Origin: Streptomyces sp. NRRL F-2664
Lineage (GTDB): Bacteria > Actinomycetota > Actinomycetes > Streptomycetales > Streptomycetaceae
DNA length: 64,000 nt
Direction of reading: 5' to 3'
NCBI RefSeq assembly: GCF_000719345.1
Contig: NZ_JOFX01000039.1
Span: forward strand, 1-64,000
Within the stretch, counting starts at the first letter, position 1. Each line of letters starts with the position of its first letter. The notes under the pieces were generated by a model. The model saw only the letters and a list, made by a program, of their open reading frames with translations, did no database searches and had not been told where the DNA came from. The position numbers and the translations under genes are program-made. This document shows positions 9,467 through 17,962 of the stretch, in pieces.

Positions 9467-10750
9467 GTGACCGAGCTCCTCTCCGAACACTCCGCGGACG
9501 TGATCGTCGTCGGGGCCGGGCCTGCCGGCTCGACCACCGCCTACTACCTCGCCAAGGCCGGATTGGACGTCCTGCTGCTGGAGAAGACGGCGTTCCCGCG
9601 CGAGAAGGTGTGCGGCGACGGCCTGACCCCGCGCGCCACCAAGCAGCTGGTGGCGATGGGCATCGACATCTCCGAGGAGGCCGGCTGGCTCCGCAACAAG
9701 GGCCTGCGGATCATCGGCGGCGGCCAGCGGCTCCAGCTGGACTGGCCGGAACTCGCCTCCTTCCCGGAGTACGGACTCGTCCGCAAGCGCGACGACTTCG
9801 ACGAGATCCTCGCCCGCCAGGCGCAGAAGGCCGGCGCCCGGCTGCACGAGCGCTGCAACGTCGGCGAGCCCGTGCGGGACGCCCGTACGGGCCGCATCAC
9901 GGGCGTGCAGGCGAAGCTCGGTGAGGAGAAGACGCCGGTCACCTTCCACGCCCCGCTGGTCGTCGCGGCCGACGGCAACTCCTCCCGGCTGTCGCTGGCG
10001 ATGGGCCTGCACCGGCGCGAGGACCGCCCGATGGGCGTCGCGGTGCGCACGTACTTCACCTCGCCGCGGCACGACGACGACTATCTGGAGTCCTGGCTGG
10101 AGCTGTGGGACCGGCGCGGTCCGCAGGACCGGCTGCTGCCGGGCTACGGCTGGATCTTCGGCATGGGCGACGGCACCTCCAACGTCGGCCTGGGCATCCT
10201 CAACTCCTCCTCCGCCTTCAAGGAGCTGGACTGGCGCGAGGTCCTCAAGGCCTGGTGCGCCTCGATGCCGAAGGACTGGGGCTACACCCCGGAGAACATG
10301 ACGCAGCCGATCCGCGGCGCGGCCCTGCCGATGGCCTTCAACCGGCAGCCGCACTACACCAAGGGCCTGCTGCTGGTCGGCGACGCGGGCGGCCTCGTCA
10401 ACCCGTTCAACGGCGAGGGCATCGCCTACGCCATGGAGTCCGGCCGGATCGCGGCGGACGTGATCGTGCAGGCGCAGGCCCGGGCCACCCCGGCGCAGCG
10501 CGAGCTGGCGCTGCACAACTACCCGAAGGTGCTCAAGGAGACCTACGGCGGTTACTACACGCTCGGCCGCGCCTTCGTGAAGCTGATCGGCAACCCGAAG
10601 GTCATGAAGGTCGCCACGCAGCGCGGCCTGACCCATCCGCTGCTGATGAAGTTCACGCTGAAGATGCTGGCCAACCTGACCGACCCGGCGGGCGGCGACG
10701 CGATGGACCGCATCATCAACGGCCTGTCGAAGGTGGCCCCGAAGGCCTGA
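9467..10750 (+). CDS. Geranylgeranyl reductase family flavoprotein (possible menaquinone side-chain reductase)
   Basis: A 427-residue FAD enzyme. The dinucleotide motif VVGAGPAGS is at residues 14-22, the family motif KVCGDGLTPRA at about 46-56, and the second FAD motif GDAGGLVNPFNGEGI at about 305-319. Such enzymes saturate isoprenoid double bonds. Streptomyces menaquinones are partly hydrogenated, and the gene lies among menaquinone genes, so reduction of the menaquinone side chain (as by mycobacterial MenJ) is the best guess. A lipid or carotenoid substrate is possible. Start GTG follows GGGAGACC. Confidence 0.85.
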   Translation: MTELLSEHSADVIVVGAGPAGSTTAYYLAKAGLDVLLLEKTAFPREKVCGDGLTPRATKQLVAMGIDISEEAGWLRNKGLRIIGGGQRLQLDWPELASFPEYGLVRKRDDFDEILARQAQKAGARLHERCNVGEPVRDARTGRITGVQAKLGEEKTPVTFHAPLVVAADGNSSRLSLAMGLHRREDRPMGVAVRTYFTSPRHDDDYLESWLELWDRRGPQDRLLPGYGWIFGMGDGTSNVGLGILNSSSAFKELDWREVLKAWCASMPKDWGYTPENMTQPIRGAALPMAFNRQPHYTKGLLLVGDAGGLVNPFNGEGIAYAMESGRIAADVIVQAQARATPAQRELALHNYPKVLKETYGGYYTLGRAFVKLIGNPKVMKVATQRGLTHPLLMKFTLKMLANLTDPAGGDAMDRIINGLSKVAPKA

Positions 10751-10760
10751 CGCGGCCGGC

Positions 10761-11033
10761 TCACGAGGGGCGGCGGTCCCGGGCCTCCCGGCCCTCCGGG
10801 TCGGGGCCGCCGTGCACGGTGCGCACGCACCGGGCCAGCAGGACCAGGCCGCACACCAGCAGGGCGCCCGAGACCGTCCAGCCGGCCGCCAGGAGGAGCG
10901 CGTGCCCCTGCTTCTGCCACGGGCGCGCAGTGTTCAGCAGCAGGCCCCCGGCGGCGAGGAGCCCGAGCCCGAGGGCGGCCCGGACCGCGGTCGGGTCGCC
11001 GGCCTCGTGGTGCTCGTACGGCTGTGTGCCCAC
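10761..11033 (-). CDS. Small membrane protein, unknown function
   Basis: A 90-residue protein with two hydrophobic segments, ALGLGLLAAGGLLLNTA and HALLLAAGWTVSGALLVCGL, separated by a short polar loop, and a charged Arg/Glu-rich C-terminus. The GTG at 11033 was chosen because GGAGG lies 10 nt upstream; the longer ORF begins inside the preceding gap. It converges on the flavoprotein gene with 10 nt between stops. No family is recognised. Confidence 0.6.
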   Translation of the reverse strand: MGTQPYEHHEAGDPTAVRAALGLGLLAAGGLLLNTARPWQKQGHALLLAAGWTVSGALLVCGLVLLARCVRTVHGGPDPEGREARDRRPS

Positions 11034-11150
11034 GGGACCACCACCTCCAGGGTCTGCACGTTCAGCGCCTTCACGGCCATCTTCGCAGGGCGCCCCGGGT
11101 CCGCAGGACCCGCCCGCAGGATCCGCCCGCAGGACGGACGCGACGGGCAA

Positions 11151-11205
11151 CGGCCGCAGGGCCGGTACTCCACCCCCGAGCGGGGGAGTACCGGCCCTGC
11201 GGCCG
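11151..11205 (-). terminator. Terminator of the NlpC/P60 gene
   Basis: A 21-bp perfect stem (11151-11171 with 11185-11205) with a further C-run/G-run pairing inside. It lies 41 nt beyond the NlpC/P60 stop on the minus strand and separates it from the small membrane protein gene. Confidence 0.8.
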
Positions 11206-11245
11206 TCGGATGCGCCGGGGCCCGAGCGGGGGCCCGGGGGCGGGC

Positions 11246-12076
11246 TCAGAGGACGCGGACGGCGCCCGTGGGCCTGTCGTAGCTCAGGCTGCGCTCGACG
11301 ATGCCGGTGCTGGGGTTCTGCGCGCCGACGAACTTGCCGCCGCCCACGTAGATGGCGACGTGGTACGCGCTGCCCTTGGAGCCCCAGTACAGGATGTCGC
11401 CCGGCTGGAGGGCGTTGAGGGACACGGAGGTGCCGGCCGAGGACTGCGCCTGGGACATGCGCGGCAGAGAGATGCCGGCCTGGCGGTAGGCGGCCTGGAC
11501 GAGCCCGGAGCAGTCGAAGGAGGACGGGCCGGTGCCGCCCATGACGTAGGCCTTGCCGACCTGCGCCCGCGCGAAGTTGACGATGGCGGCGGCGGAGCCG
11601 GTGGCGGGGGCCGTCACGGTGCCGGTGCCCTGGGGGGCCTTGGCGGAGGTCGAGGTGCTCTTGAGCGAGGTGCGGTCGGAGTCGCGGGTGGCGCGCTCGG
11701 CCTCGGCCTTGCGGTCCGCCTCCTCCTTCGCCTTCTTCTCGGCGGCCTTCTGGGCCGCTTCCTTGGCCTGCTTCGCCTCGGCGGCGGCGCCGGTGCGGGC
11801 GCTCTCCTCCTGGGCGGTCAGTTCGCCTTCCACGGCGGCCAGACGGGTGTTCTCGGCGGCCGTGGTGACGGCGGAGGAGACGTCGGCCGCCAGGTCCAGG
11901 CTCAGGACCGGCATTTCGAGCGTCGTCTCGGCCACGGGCTCGGTCGGGGACGCGCTCGCGGTGCCGGCCATGGCCAGGGTGCTGAGGACGCCACCGGCAA
12001 CTCCGGCGCGGACCGCGAGCTTCGAGGCGCTGCGGCGGGGCTTCCGGTGGCTGGGTATGTGAGCGGTGTGGGACAT
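11246..12076 (-). CDS. Secreted NlpC/P60 peptidoglycan hydrolase
   Basis: A 276-residue exported cell-wall endopeptidase. It has a twin-basic signal region (HRKPRRSASKLAVRAG, then a hydrophobic stretch ending GTASA), a long Ala/Glu/Lys-rich segment likely to form a coiled coil (about residues 75-130), a Ser/Thr linker, and a C-terminal NlpC/P60 domain. The catalytic Cys is about C189 in FDCSGLVQAAY and the His about H239 in AYHVAIYVGGG. Such enzymes cut D-Glu-mesoDAP or LL-DAP stem peptides. The ATG at 12076 was preferred to an earlier start because it gives a normal signal peptide. The gene diverges from nuoA. Confidence 0.92.
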   Translation of the reverse strand: MSHTAHIPSHRKPRRSASKLAVRAGVAGGVLSTLAMAGTASASPTEPVAETTLEMPVLSLDLAADVSSAVTTAAENTRLAAVEGELTAQEESARTGAAAEAKQAKEAAQKAAEKKAKEEADRKAEAERATRDSDRTSLKSTSTSAKAPQGTGTVTAPATGSAAAIVNFARAQVGKAYVMGGTGPSSFDCSGLVQAAYRQAGISLPRMSQAQSSAGTSVSLNALQPGDILYWGSKGSAYHVAIYVGGGKFVGAQNPSTGIVERSLSYDRPTGAVRVL

Positions 12077-12258
12077 GAGAACAACCGCTATCAGGGCGTC
12101 AGGGTTGTCTTCAAGAAACGTGGGGTGCGCCACAGTTGCGCGCGAAGCACGCGAACCGGGCGCGTCCCGCGTCTTATTGACGCCGTAACGGGCGAAACGG
12201 ACACGCCCTCACAAGGCTGTGATCATGGGGTTTCAGTATTAAGTCCGAATTGATCCGC

Positions 12259-12288
12259 GGACTACCATCCCTCCGCACAGATGGCCAA
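12259..12288 (-). promoter_or_regulatory. Possible promoter of the NlpC/P60 gene
   Basis: On the minus strand TTGGCC (12283-12288) and TAGTCC (12259-12264) are separated by 18 nt. It would give a leader of about 175 nt. Confidence 0.3.
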
Positions 12289-12673
12289 GCCCGCTTTCGG
12301 AACGCCGGATTCAGAGTGGCGCAGGTCACAGTCGGATCACGCCATGCGGACGCTGTGGCCGGTCCGTGACCTTCCTGTGAAGCGGCCCGGGGCGGCTCGT
12401 GAACGGATGCACGCAGTCGGGGGCCCCGGCGCCCGGCCGCACCCCCGCCCGACCCCGCGTCCACCTCCGTACGCGCGGCCTCCCCCGACCGGGCGACGCG
12501 GATCCTCATAGCACCGGCGGCGCCTTCAGGCCAATTTGCCTGCACCGGCCACCGTTTGATAGGGCGGTCCGCCCTGGACCTGCAACAACGGGCTCGAATG
12601 TCACCTTTGGTGATCATGCGGATGCTTCGCGTATGAAGATCACCACTCATCGGGCTTCATGATCGTTCGTCAG

Positions 12674-12688
12674 GTGGTGGAGATCACA
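12674..12688. promoter_or_regulatory. Candidate Crp-like site 1 upstream of nuoA
   Basis: GTGG-N6-TCACA resembles the Crp/Fnr-family palindrome. An equivalent site lies 33 bp downstream, three helical turns away on the same face. Confidence 0.35.
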
Positions 12689-12706
12689 AACTCGGTGTTG
12701 TTACCC

Positions 12707-12721
12707 GTGTCGCAGATCACA
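12707..12721. promoter_or_regulatory. Candidate Crp-like site 2 upstream of nuoA
   Basis: GTGT-N6-TCACA, the second of a pair. It overlaps the expected -35 position of the predicted nuoA promoter. Confidence 0.35.
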
Positions 12722-12733
12722 GACGAGCAGGCA

Positions 12734-12739
12734 TAAGAT
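12734..12739 (+). promoter_or_regulatory. Possible nuoA -10 box
   Basis: TAAGAT in an AT-richer patch. A transcript starting near 12746 would place the Rex-like operator at about +10 to +27 and give a leader of about 105 nt. Confidence 0.35.
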
Positions 12740-12754
12740 GCGCACCAGTCCGGC

Positions 12755-12772
12755 TTGTGAACTGCCTCACAT
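12755..12772. promoter_or_regulatory. Rex operator (ROP)-like site upstream of nuoA
   Basis: The 18-mer TTGTGAACTGCCTCACAT matches the Rex consensus TTGTGAA-N4-TTCACAA in the whole left half and in TCACA of the right half (12 of 14 defined positions). Rex is the NADH/NAD+ sensing repressor of Streptomyces; established work in S. coelicolor places nuoA-N in its regulon. The site lies 80 nt before the nuoA start. Confidence 0.75.
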
Positions 12773-12851
12773 GTGCACGATCTTCGCGAGGCGGGGCACG
12801 CGGCGCCGGCAGCGGTCCAACGGTCAAGGACGACTGGAAGGAGCGAGGAGC

Positions 12852-13211
12852 GTGAATGCGTACGCGCCCATCCTCGTGCTCGGCGCCCTCGGCGCAGGGT
12901 TTGCGATCTTCTCCGTGGTCATGGCCACGCTGATCGGTCCAAAAAGGTACAACCGGGCGAAGCTCGAAGCCTATGAATGCGGCATCGAGCCGACGCCGAT
13001 GCCGGCCGGCGGCGGTCGCTTCCCCATCAAGTACTACCTGACGGCGATGCTCTTCATCGTCTTCGACATCGAGGTTGTCTTCCTCTACCCCTGGGCCGTC
13101 ACCTTCGACGCCCTGGGGATCTTCGGGCTCGTCGAGATGCTGCTCTTCGTGCTCACCGTCTTCGTCGCCTACGCCTACGTATGGCGCCGCGGCGGCCTGG
13201 AATGGGACTGA
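12852..13211 (+). CDS. nuoA: NADH-quinone oxidoreductase subunit A
   Basis: A 119-residue membrane subunit with three hydrophobic helices. The conserved loop KLEAYECGIEPTP and the downstream FDIEVVFLYPWA block are diagnostic; the Cys in YECG is the residue that becomes exposed in the deactive state of complex I. The GTG at 12852 follows GAAGGAGCGAGGAGC, a strong ribosome site; an earlier in-frame ATG at 12738 lies inside the promoter region. First gene of the 14-gene operon, 15 nt before nuoB. Confidence 0.95.
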   Translation: MNAYAPILVLGALGAGFAIFSVVMATLIGPKRYNRAKLEAYECGIEPTPMPAGGGRFPIKYYLTAMLFIVFDIEVVFLYPWAVTFDALGIFGLVEMLLFVLTVFVAYAYVWRRGGLEWD

Positions 13212-13226
13212 GGGGCTGAATTTCCC

Positions 13227-13781
13227 ATGGGACTGGAAGAGAAGCTGCCGAGCGGCTTCCTGCTGACCACCGTCGAACAGGCCGCGGGATGGGTGCGCAA
13301 GTCGTCCGTCTTCCCGGCGACCTTCGGCCTCGCCTGCTGCGCGATCGAGATGATGACGACCGGAGCGGGCCGGTACGACCTGGCCCGCTTCGGCATGGAG
13401 GTCTTCCGCGGGTCCCCGCGCCAGGCCGACCTCATGATCGTGGCCGGGCGGGTCAGCCAGAAGATGGCGCCGGTGCTGCGCCAGGTGTACGACCAGATGC
13501 CCGCTCCCAAATGGGTCATCTCCATGGGGGTCTGTGCATCGTCGGGCGGAATGTTCAACAACTACGCGATCGTCCAGGGCGTCGACCACATCGTCCCGGT
13601 GGACATCTACCTCCCCGGCTGCCCGCCCCGCCCCGAGATGCTGATGGACGCGATCCTCAAGCTCCACCAGAAGATCCAGGGCGGAAAGCTCGGCGTGAAC
13701 CGGGAGGAAGCGGCCCGCGAGGCGGAGGCGGCGGCCCTCAAGGCGCTCCCCACCATCGAGATGAAGGGGCTGCTCCGGTGA
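13227..13781 (+). CDS. nuoB: NADH-quinone oxidoreductase subunit B
   Basis: A 184-residue subunit that holds the terminal cluster N2, which passes electrons to quinone. The ligands are visible: adjacent C37-C38 (ACCAIEMM), C103 (GVCASSGG) and C132 (PGCPPRPE). The core from [11 protein letters not shown] to [13 protein letters not shown] is standard, followed by an Ala/Glu-rich tail. It overlaps nuoC by GTGA. Confidence 0.97.
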   Translation: MGLEEKLPSGFLLTTVEQAAGWVRKSSVFPATFGLACCAIEMMTTGAGRYDLARFGMEVFRGSPRQADLMIVAGRVSQKMAPVLRQVYDQMPAPKWVISMGVCASSGGMFNNYAIVQGVDHIVPVDIYLPGCPPRPEMLMDAILKLHQKIQGGKLGVNREEAAREAEAAALKALPTIEMKGLLR

Positions 13782-14518
13782 GCGAGACCCAAGAGCCGCA
13801 CGACGGCACCCACGCCCCCGACGCCGGCGGCGGCCTGCCCGCACCGCGCGCCCAGGGCCCGGAGGTCATCGGCGTCCGCAAGGGCATGTTCGGCGCGGCG
13901 AACGGCGGCGACACCAGCGGCTACGGCGGCCTCGTCCGAACGGTGGCCCTGCCCGGCGCGAGCGCCCGGCCGTACGGCTCCTACTTCGACGAGGTGGCCG
14001 ACGAGCTGGAAGGCGCCCTGGAGGAACAGGACCTGGTCCCGGAGAACGCCATCGAGAAGACGGTGGTCGACCGGGGCGAGCTCACCTTCCACATCGCCCG
14101 CGAGCACCTCGTCCGGGTGGCGCGCACCCTGCGCGACGACCCCGCGCTGCGCTTCGAGCTGTGCACCGGGGTCTCCGGCGTCCACTTCCCCGGGGACAAG
14201 GGCCGCGAGCTGCACGCCGTCTACCACCTGCGCTCGCTGACCCACGGCCGGATCGTGCGGCTGGAGGTGTCCGTCCCGGACGCCGACCCGCACCTGCCGT
14301 CGCTGGTCGCGGTGTACCCGACCAACGACTGGCACGAGCGCGAGGCGTACGACTTCTTCGGCCTGGTCTTCGACGGGCACCCGGCCCTCACCCGGATCAT
14401 GATGCCGGACGACTGGCAGGGCTTCCCGCAGCGCAAGGACTACCCGCTCGGCGGCATCCCCGTCGAGTACAAGGGCGCCCAGATCCCGGCTCCCGACCAG
14501 CGGAGGTCGTACAGCTGA
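13778..14518 (+). CDS. nuoC: NADH-quinone oxidoreductase subunit C
   Basis: A 246-residue peripheral-arm subunit (30-kDa family). The signature [20 protein letters not shown], followed by [19 protein letters not shown], is intact. The first 50 residues are a Pro/Gly-rich extension beginning SETQEPHDG. The GTG overlaps the nuoB stop, and the stop overlaps the nuoD ATG, so translation is coupled. The open frame extends further upstream but only as a shadow of nuoB. Confidence 0.96.
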   Translation: MSETQEPHDGTHAPDAGGGLPAPRAQGPEVIGVRKGMFGAANGGDTSGYGGLVRTVALPGASARPYGSYFDEVADELEGALEEQDLVPENAIEKTVVDRGELTFHIAREHLVRVARTLRDDPALRFELCTGVSGVHFPGDKGRELHAVYHLRSLTHGRIVRLEVSVPDADPHLPSLVAVYPTNDWHEREAYDFFGLVFDGHPALTRIMMPDDWQGFPQRKDYPLGGIPVEYKGAQIPAPDQRRSYS

Positions 14519-15843
14519 TGTCCACGTCCAACCACTCCTCCGCCCGCGAGACGACCGAGGGCACCGTCTACACCGTCACCGGCGGCGACTGGGACGAGAT
14601 CGTCCAGTCGGCGGCCAAGGCCGACGACGAGCGGATCGTCGTCAACATGGGTCCCCAGCACCCGTCCACCCACGGCGTGCTCCGGCTGATCCTGGAGATC
14701 GACGGCGAGACGGTCACCGAGGCCCGCTGCGGCATCGGCTACCTCCACACCGGAATCGAGAAGAACCTCGAATTCCGCAACTGGACGCAGGGCACCACCT
14801 TCGTCACGCGCATGGACTACCTGACGCCGTTCTTCAACGAGACGGCGTACTGCCTCGGCGTCGAGAAGCTCCTCGGCATCACCGACCAGATCCCGGACCG
14901 CGCCACCGTCGTCCGCGTCCTGCTGATGGAGCTCAACCGGCTCTCCTCGCACCTGGTGTGCATCGCCACCGGCGGCATGGAGCTGGGCGCGACCACGATC
15001 ATGATCTACGGGTTCCGCGACCGCGAGCTGATCCTCGACCTCTACGAGCTGATCACCGGGCTGCGCATGAACCACGCGTTCATCCGCCCCGGCGGCCTCG
15101 CGCAGGACCTGCCCCCGGGTGCCGTCGACCAGCTGCGCGAGTTCGTCAAGACCATGAAGAAGAACCTGCCGGAGTACGACAAGCTCGCCACCGGCAACCC
15201 CATCTTCAAGGCCCGCATGCAGGACGTCGGCTACCTCGACCTCTCCGGCTGCCTGGCACTCGGCGCCACCGGCCCCGTCCTGCGCTCCGCCGGCCTGCCG
15301 CACGACCTGCGCAAGTCGGACCCGTACTGCGGCTACGAGACCTACGAGTTCGACGTGCCGACCACCGAGACCTGCGACTCCTACGGGCGGTTCCTGATCC
15401 GCCTGGAGGAGATGCGCCAGTCGCTGCGGATCGTCGAGCAGTGCCTGGAGCGGCTGGAGCCCGGCCCGGTCATGGTCGCCGACAAGAAGATCGCCTGGCC
15501 GGCCCAGCTGGCCATGGGCCCCGACGGCCTCGGCAACTCGCTCGACCACATCAGGAACATCATGGGCACCTCCATGGAGGCCCTCATCCACCACTTCAAG
15601 CTGGTGACCGAGGGCTTCCGGGTACCGGCCGGGCAGGCGTACACGGCCGTCGAGTCGCCCAAGGGCGAGCTCGGCGTCCACGTCGTCTCCGACGGCGGGA
15701 CCCGCCCCTACCGGGTCCACTACCGCGACCCGTCCTTCACCAACCTCCAGGCCATGGCAGCGATGTGCGAGGGCGGCCAGGTCGCCGACGTCATCGTCGC
15801 CGTCGCCTCCATCGACCCCGTGATGGGAGGCGTCGACCGATGA
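14518..15843 (+). CDS. nuoD: NADH-quinone oxidoreductase subunit D
   Basis: A 441-residue 49-kDa-type subunit, which with NuoB forms the quinone pocket. [15 protein letters not shown] (about 43-57) carries the conserved His that faces the quinone; [29 protein letters not shown] and the C-terminus DPVMGGVDR are family blocks. Descended from NiFe-hydrogenase large subunits, it has lost the metal ligands as expected. It is the only nuoD in the window, which matters for the second, partial cluster. Confidence 0.97.
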   Translation: MSTSNHSSARETTEGTVYTVTGGDWDEIVQSAAKADDERIVVNMGPQHPSTHGVLRLILEIDGETVTEARCGIGYLHTGIEKNLEFRNWTQGTTFVTRMDYLTPFFNETAYCLGVEKLLGITDQIPDRATVVRVLLMELNRLSSHLVCIATGGMELGATTIMIYGFRDRELILDLYELITGLRMNHAFIRPGGLAQDLPPGAVDQLREFVKTMKKNLPEYDKLATGNPIFKARMQDVGYLDLSGCLALGATGPVLRSAGLPHDLRKSDPYCGYETYEFDVPTTETCDSYGRFLIRLEEMRQSLRIVEQCLERLEPGPVMVADKKIAWPAQLAMGPDGLGNSLDHIRNIMGTSMEALIHHFKLVTEGFRVPAGQAYTAVESPKGELGVHVVSDGGTRPYRVHYRDPSFTNLQAMAAMCEGGQVADVIVAVASIDPVMGGVDR

Positions 15844-16595
15844 CCGCCAGTCCTCAGAACCGAGGGGTCTCGCTGGGCATGCCCCAGCTGCCCGCCCCCG
15901 ACTTCCCGGCGGAGGTCCGCACACGCCTCGAAGCGGACGCCAAGGAGATCATCGCCCGCTACCCCGACAGCCGCTCCGCGCTGCTGCCGCTGCTGCACCT
16001 GTGCCAATCGCAGGAGGGCCACGTCTCCAAGACCGGCATCCGCTTCTGCGCCGAGGTGCTCGGCCTGACCACGGCCGAGGTCACGGCCGTCGCCACCTTC
16101 TACACCATGTACCGGCGCAAGCCGTCCGGCGACTACCAGGTCGGCGTCTGCACCAACACCCTGTGCGCGGTCATGGGCGGCGACGCCATCTTCGAGGAGC
16201 TCAAGGAGCACCTCGGGGTCGGCAACAACGAGACCACCCCCGACGGCAAGGTCACCCTCGAACACATCGAGTGCAACGCGGCCTGCGACTACGCCCCCGT
16301 GGTGATGGTCAACTGGGAGTTCTTCGACAACCAGACCCCCGAGTCCGCCAAGGCCCTGGTCGACGACCTGCTGGCCGGCCGGGAGGTCTCGCCGACCCGG
16401 GGCGCGCCGCTGTGCACGTACAAGGAGACCGCCCGGATCCTGGCCGGCTTCCCGGACGAGCGCGCCGGCGCGGTCGAGGCCACCGGCGGCGCCGGCCCCG
16501 CCTCCCTGATCGGCCTGCGCATCGCGCGCGGCGAGTCCCCGCACGCCCCGATCGTCCACCCGCGCGGCGAGAGCACCACCGAGGGAGGGGAGTGA
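15840..16595 (+). CDS. nuoE: NADH-quinone oxidoreductase subunit E
   Basis: A 251-residue 24-kDa-type subunit binding the [2Fe-2S] cluster N1a. The thioredoxin-like domain holds the ligands CTNTLC and, after about 35 residues, CNAAC. N-terminal helices ([16 protein letters not shown]) are typical. A C-terminal extension of about 60 residues, ending in GESTTEGGE, is longer than in E. coli. ATGA overlap with nuoD. Confidence 0.96.
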   Translation: MTASPQNRGVSLGMPQLPAPDFPAEVRTRLEADAKEIIARYPDSRSALLPLLHLCQSQEGHVSKTGIRFCAEVLGLTTAEVTAVATFYTMYRRKPSGDYQVGVCTNTLCAVMGGDAIFEELKEHLGVGNNETTPDGKVTLEHIECNAACDYAPVVMVNWEFFDNQTPESAKALVDDLLAGREVSPTRGAPLCTYKETARILAGFPDERAGAVEATGGAGPASLIGLRIARGESPHAPIVHPRGESTTEGGE

Positions 16596-17962
16596 TGTCC
16601 GTGTCGACTGAGCTGAGCAAGAACGGCACCAGCCCGGAGAAGCTCCTCGCCCCCGTCCTGTCGGCGTTCTGGGACGAACCCGAATCGTGGACGCTGGAGA
16701 CCTACCGGCGCCACGGCGGCTACGAGGGCCTGCGCAAAGCCCTGGCGATGACGCCGGACGAAGTGATCGCCTACGTGAAGGACTCGGGTCTGCGCGGCCG
16801 TGGCGGTGCGGGCTTCCCCACCGGCATGAAGTGGCAGTTCATCCCGCAGGGCGACGGAAAGCCGCACTACCTCGTCGTGAACGCGGACGAGTCCGAGCCG
16901 GGGACCTGCAAGGACATCCCCCTCCTCTTCGCCAACCCGCACTCCCTCATCGAGGGAATGATCATCGCCTGCTACGCGATCCGCTCGCAGCACGCCTTCA
17001 TCTACCTGCGCGGCGAGGTCGTGCCGGTGCTGCGGCGCCTGCACGAGGCGGTGCGCGAGGCGTACGAGGCCGGATACCTCGGCAAGGCGGACCATCGTGA
17101 CAGGAGCGGCCTGGGCAGCGGCCTCGACCTCGACATCACGGTGCACGCGGGCGCGGGCGCGTACATCTGCGGCGAGGAGACGGCGCTGCTCGACTCCCTC
17201 GAAGGCCGGCGCGGCCAGCCCCGGCTGCGTCCCCCCTTCCCTGCCGTCGAGGGGCTCTACGCGTGCCCCACTGTCGTCAACAACGTCGAGTCCATCGCCT
17301 CGGTTCCCGCGATCATGAACAGGGGCAAGGACTGGTTCAAGTCGATGGGGACCGAGAAGTCCCCCGGCTTCACGCTGTACTCGCTCTCCGGGCACGTCGC
17401 CGGGCCCGGCCAGTACGAGGCCCCGCTCGGCATCACCCTGCGCCAGCTCCTGGACATGAGCGGCGGCATGCGGCCCGGGCACCGGCTGAAGTTCTGGACC
17501 CCGGGCGGCTCCTCCACCCCGATGTTCACCGACGAGCACCTCGACGTCCCGCTGGACTACGAGGGCGTCGGCGCCGCCGGCTCGATGCTCGGCACCAAGG
17601 CCCTCCAGTGCTTCGACGAGACCACCTGCGTGGTGCGGGCCGTCACCCGGTGGACCGAGTTCTACGCACACGAGTCCTGCGGCAAGTGCACGCCCTGCCG
17701 CGAAGGCACCTACTGGCTGGTCCAGCTGCTCCGCGACATCGAGGCCGGCAAGGGCGTCATGTCCGACCTCGACAAGCTCAACGACATCGCCGACAACATC
17801 AACGGCAAGTCCTTCTGCGCCCTCGGCGACGGCGCGGCCAGCCCGATCTTCTCCTCGCTCAAGTACTTCCGCGAGGAGTACGAGCAGCACATCACGGGCA
17901 AGGGCTGCCCCTTCGACCCCAGGAAGTCGACCCTCTGGGCCGACACGGAGGTGAACGCATGA
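16595..17962 (+). CDS. nuoF: NADH-quinone oxidoreductase subunit F (FMN, NADH site)
   Basis: A 455-residue 51-kDa-type subunit that oxidises NADH. Seen are the FMN/NADH region [26 protein letters not shown], the [13 protein letters not shown] block and the N3 [4Fe-4S] ligands [12 protein letters not shown] plus a later Cys (SFCALGDGA). The ATG at 16595 overlaps the nuoE stop; a GTG at 16601 is an alternative two codons in. Confidence 0.97.
   Translation: MSVSTELSKNGTSPEKLLAPVLSAFWDEPESWTLETYRRHGGYEGLRKALAMTPDEVIAYVKDSGLRGRGGAGFPTGMKWQFIPQGDGKPHYLVVNADESEPGTCKDIPLLFANPHSLIEGMIIACYAIRSQHAFIYLRGEVVPVLRRLHEAVREAYEAGYLGKADHRDRSGLGSGLDLDITVHAGAGAYICGEETALLDSLEGRRGQPRLRPPFPAVEGLYACPTVVNNVESIASVPAIMNRGKDWFKSMGTEKSPGFTLYSLSGHVAGPGQYEAPLGITLRQLLDMSGGMRPGHRLKFWTPGGSSTPMFTDEHLDVPLDYEGVGAAGSMLGTKALQCFDETTCVVRAVTRWTEFYAHESCGKCTPCREGTYWLVQLLRDIEAGKGVMSDLDKLNDIADNINGKSFCALGDGAASPIFSSLKYFREEYEQHITGKGCPFDPRKSTLWADTEVNA

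Larger units (their letters stand above)
12077..12851. other. 775-nt intergenic control region between NlpC/P60 and nuoA
   Basis: No gene is supported here; the short ORFs have atypical codon use and no ribosome sites. The nuoA side (about 12530-12760) is less GC rich than the flanking genes and carries the candidate Crp-like and Rex sites. A 7-bp inverted repeat GGTGATC/GATCACC occurs at about 12607-12643. On the NlpC side a long leader is predicted. Confidence 0.6.

Noticed and set aside
12134..12480. Possible cyclic di-AMP (ydaO-type) riboswitch before the NlpC/P60 gene
   Set aside because: Such switches often precede Streptomyces cell-wall hydrolases, but I could not find the conserved cores in the leader, so it is not called. 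A covariance-model search would settle it.
12738..12851. N-terminal extension of nuoA from ATG 12738
   Set aside because: It covers the Rex-like site and lacks a ribosome site; the GTG at 12852 has GAAGGAGCGAGGAG before it and gives the normal NuoA N-terminus.
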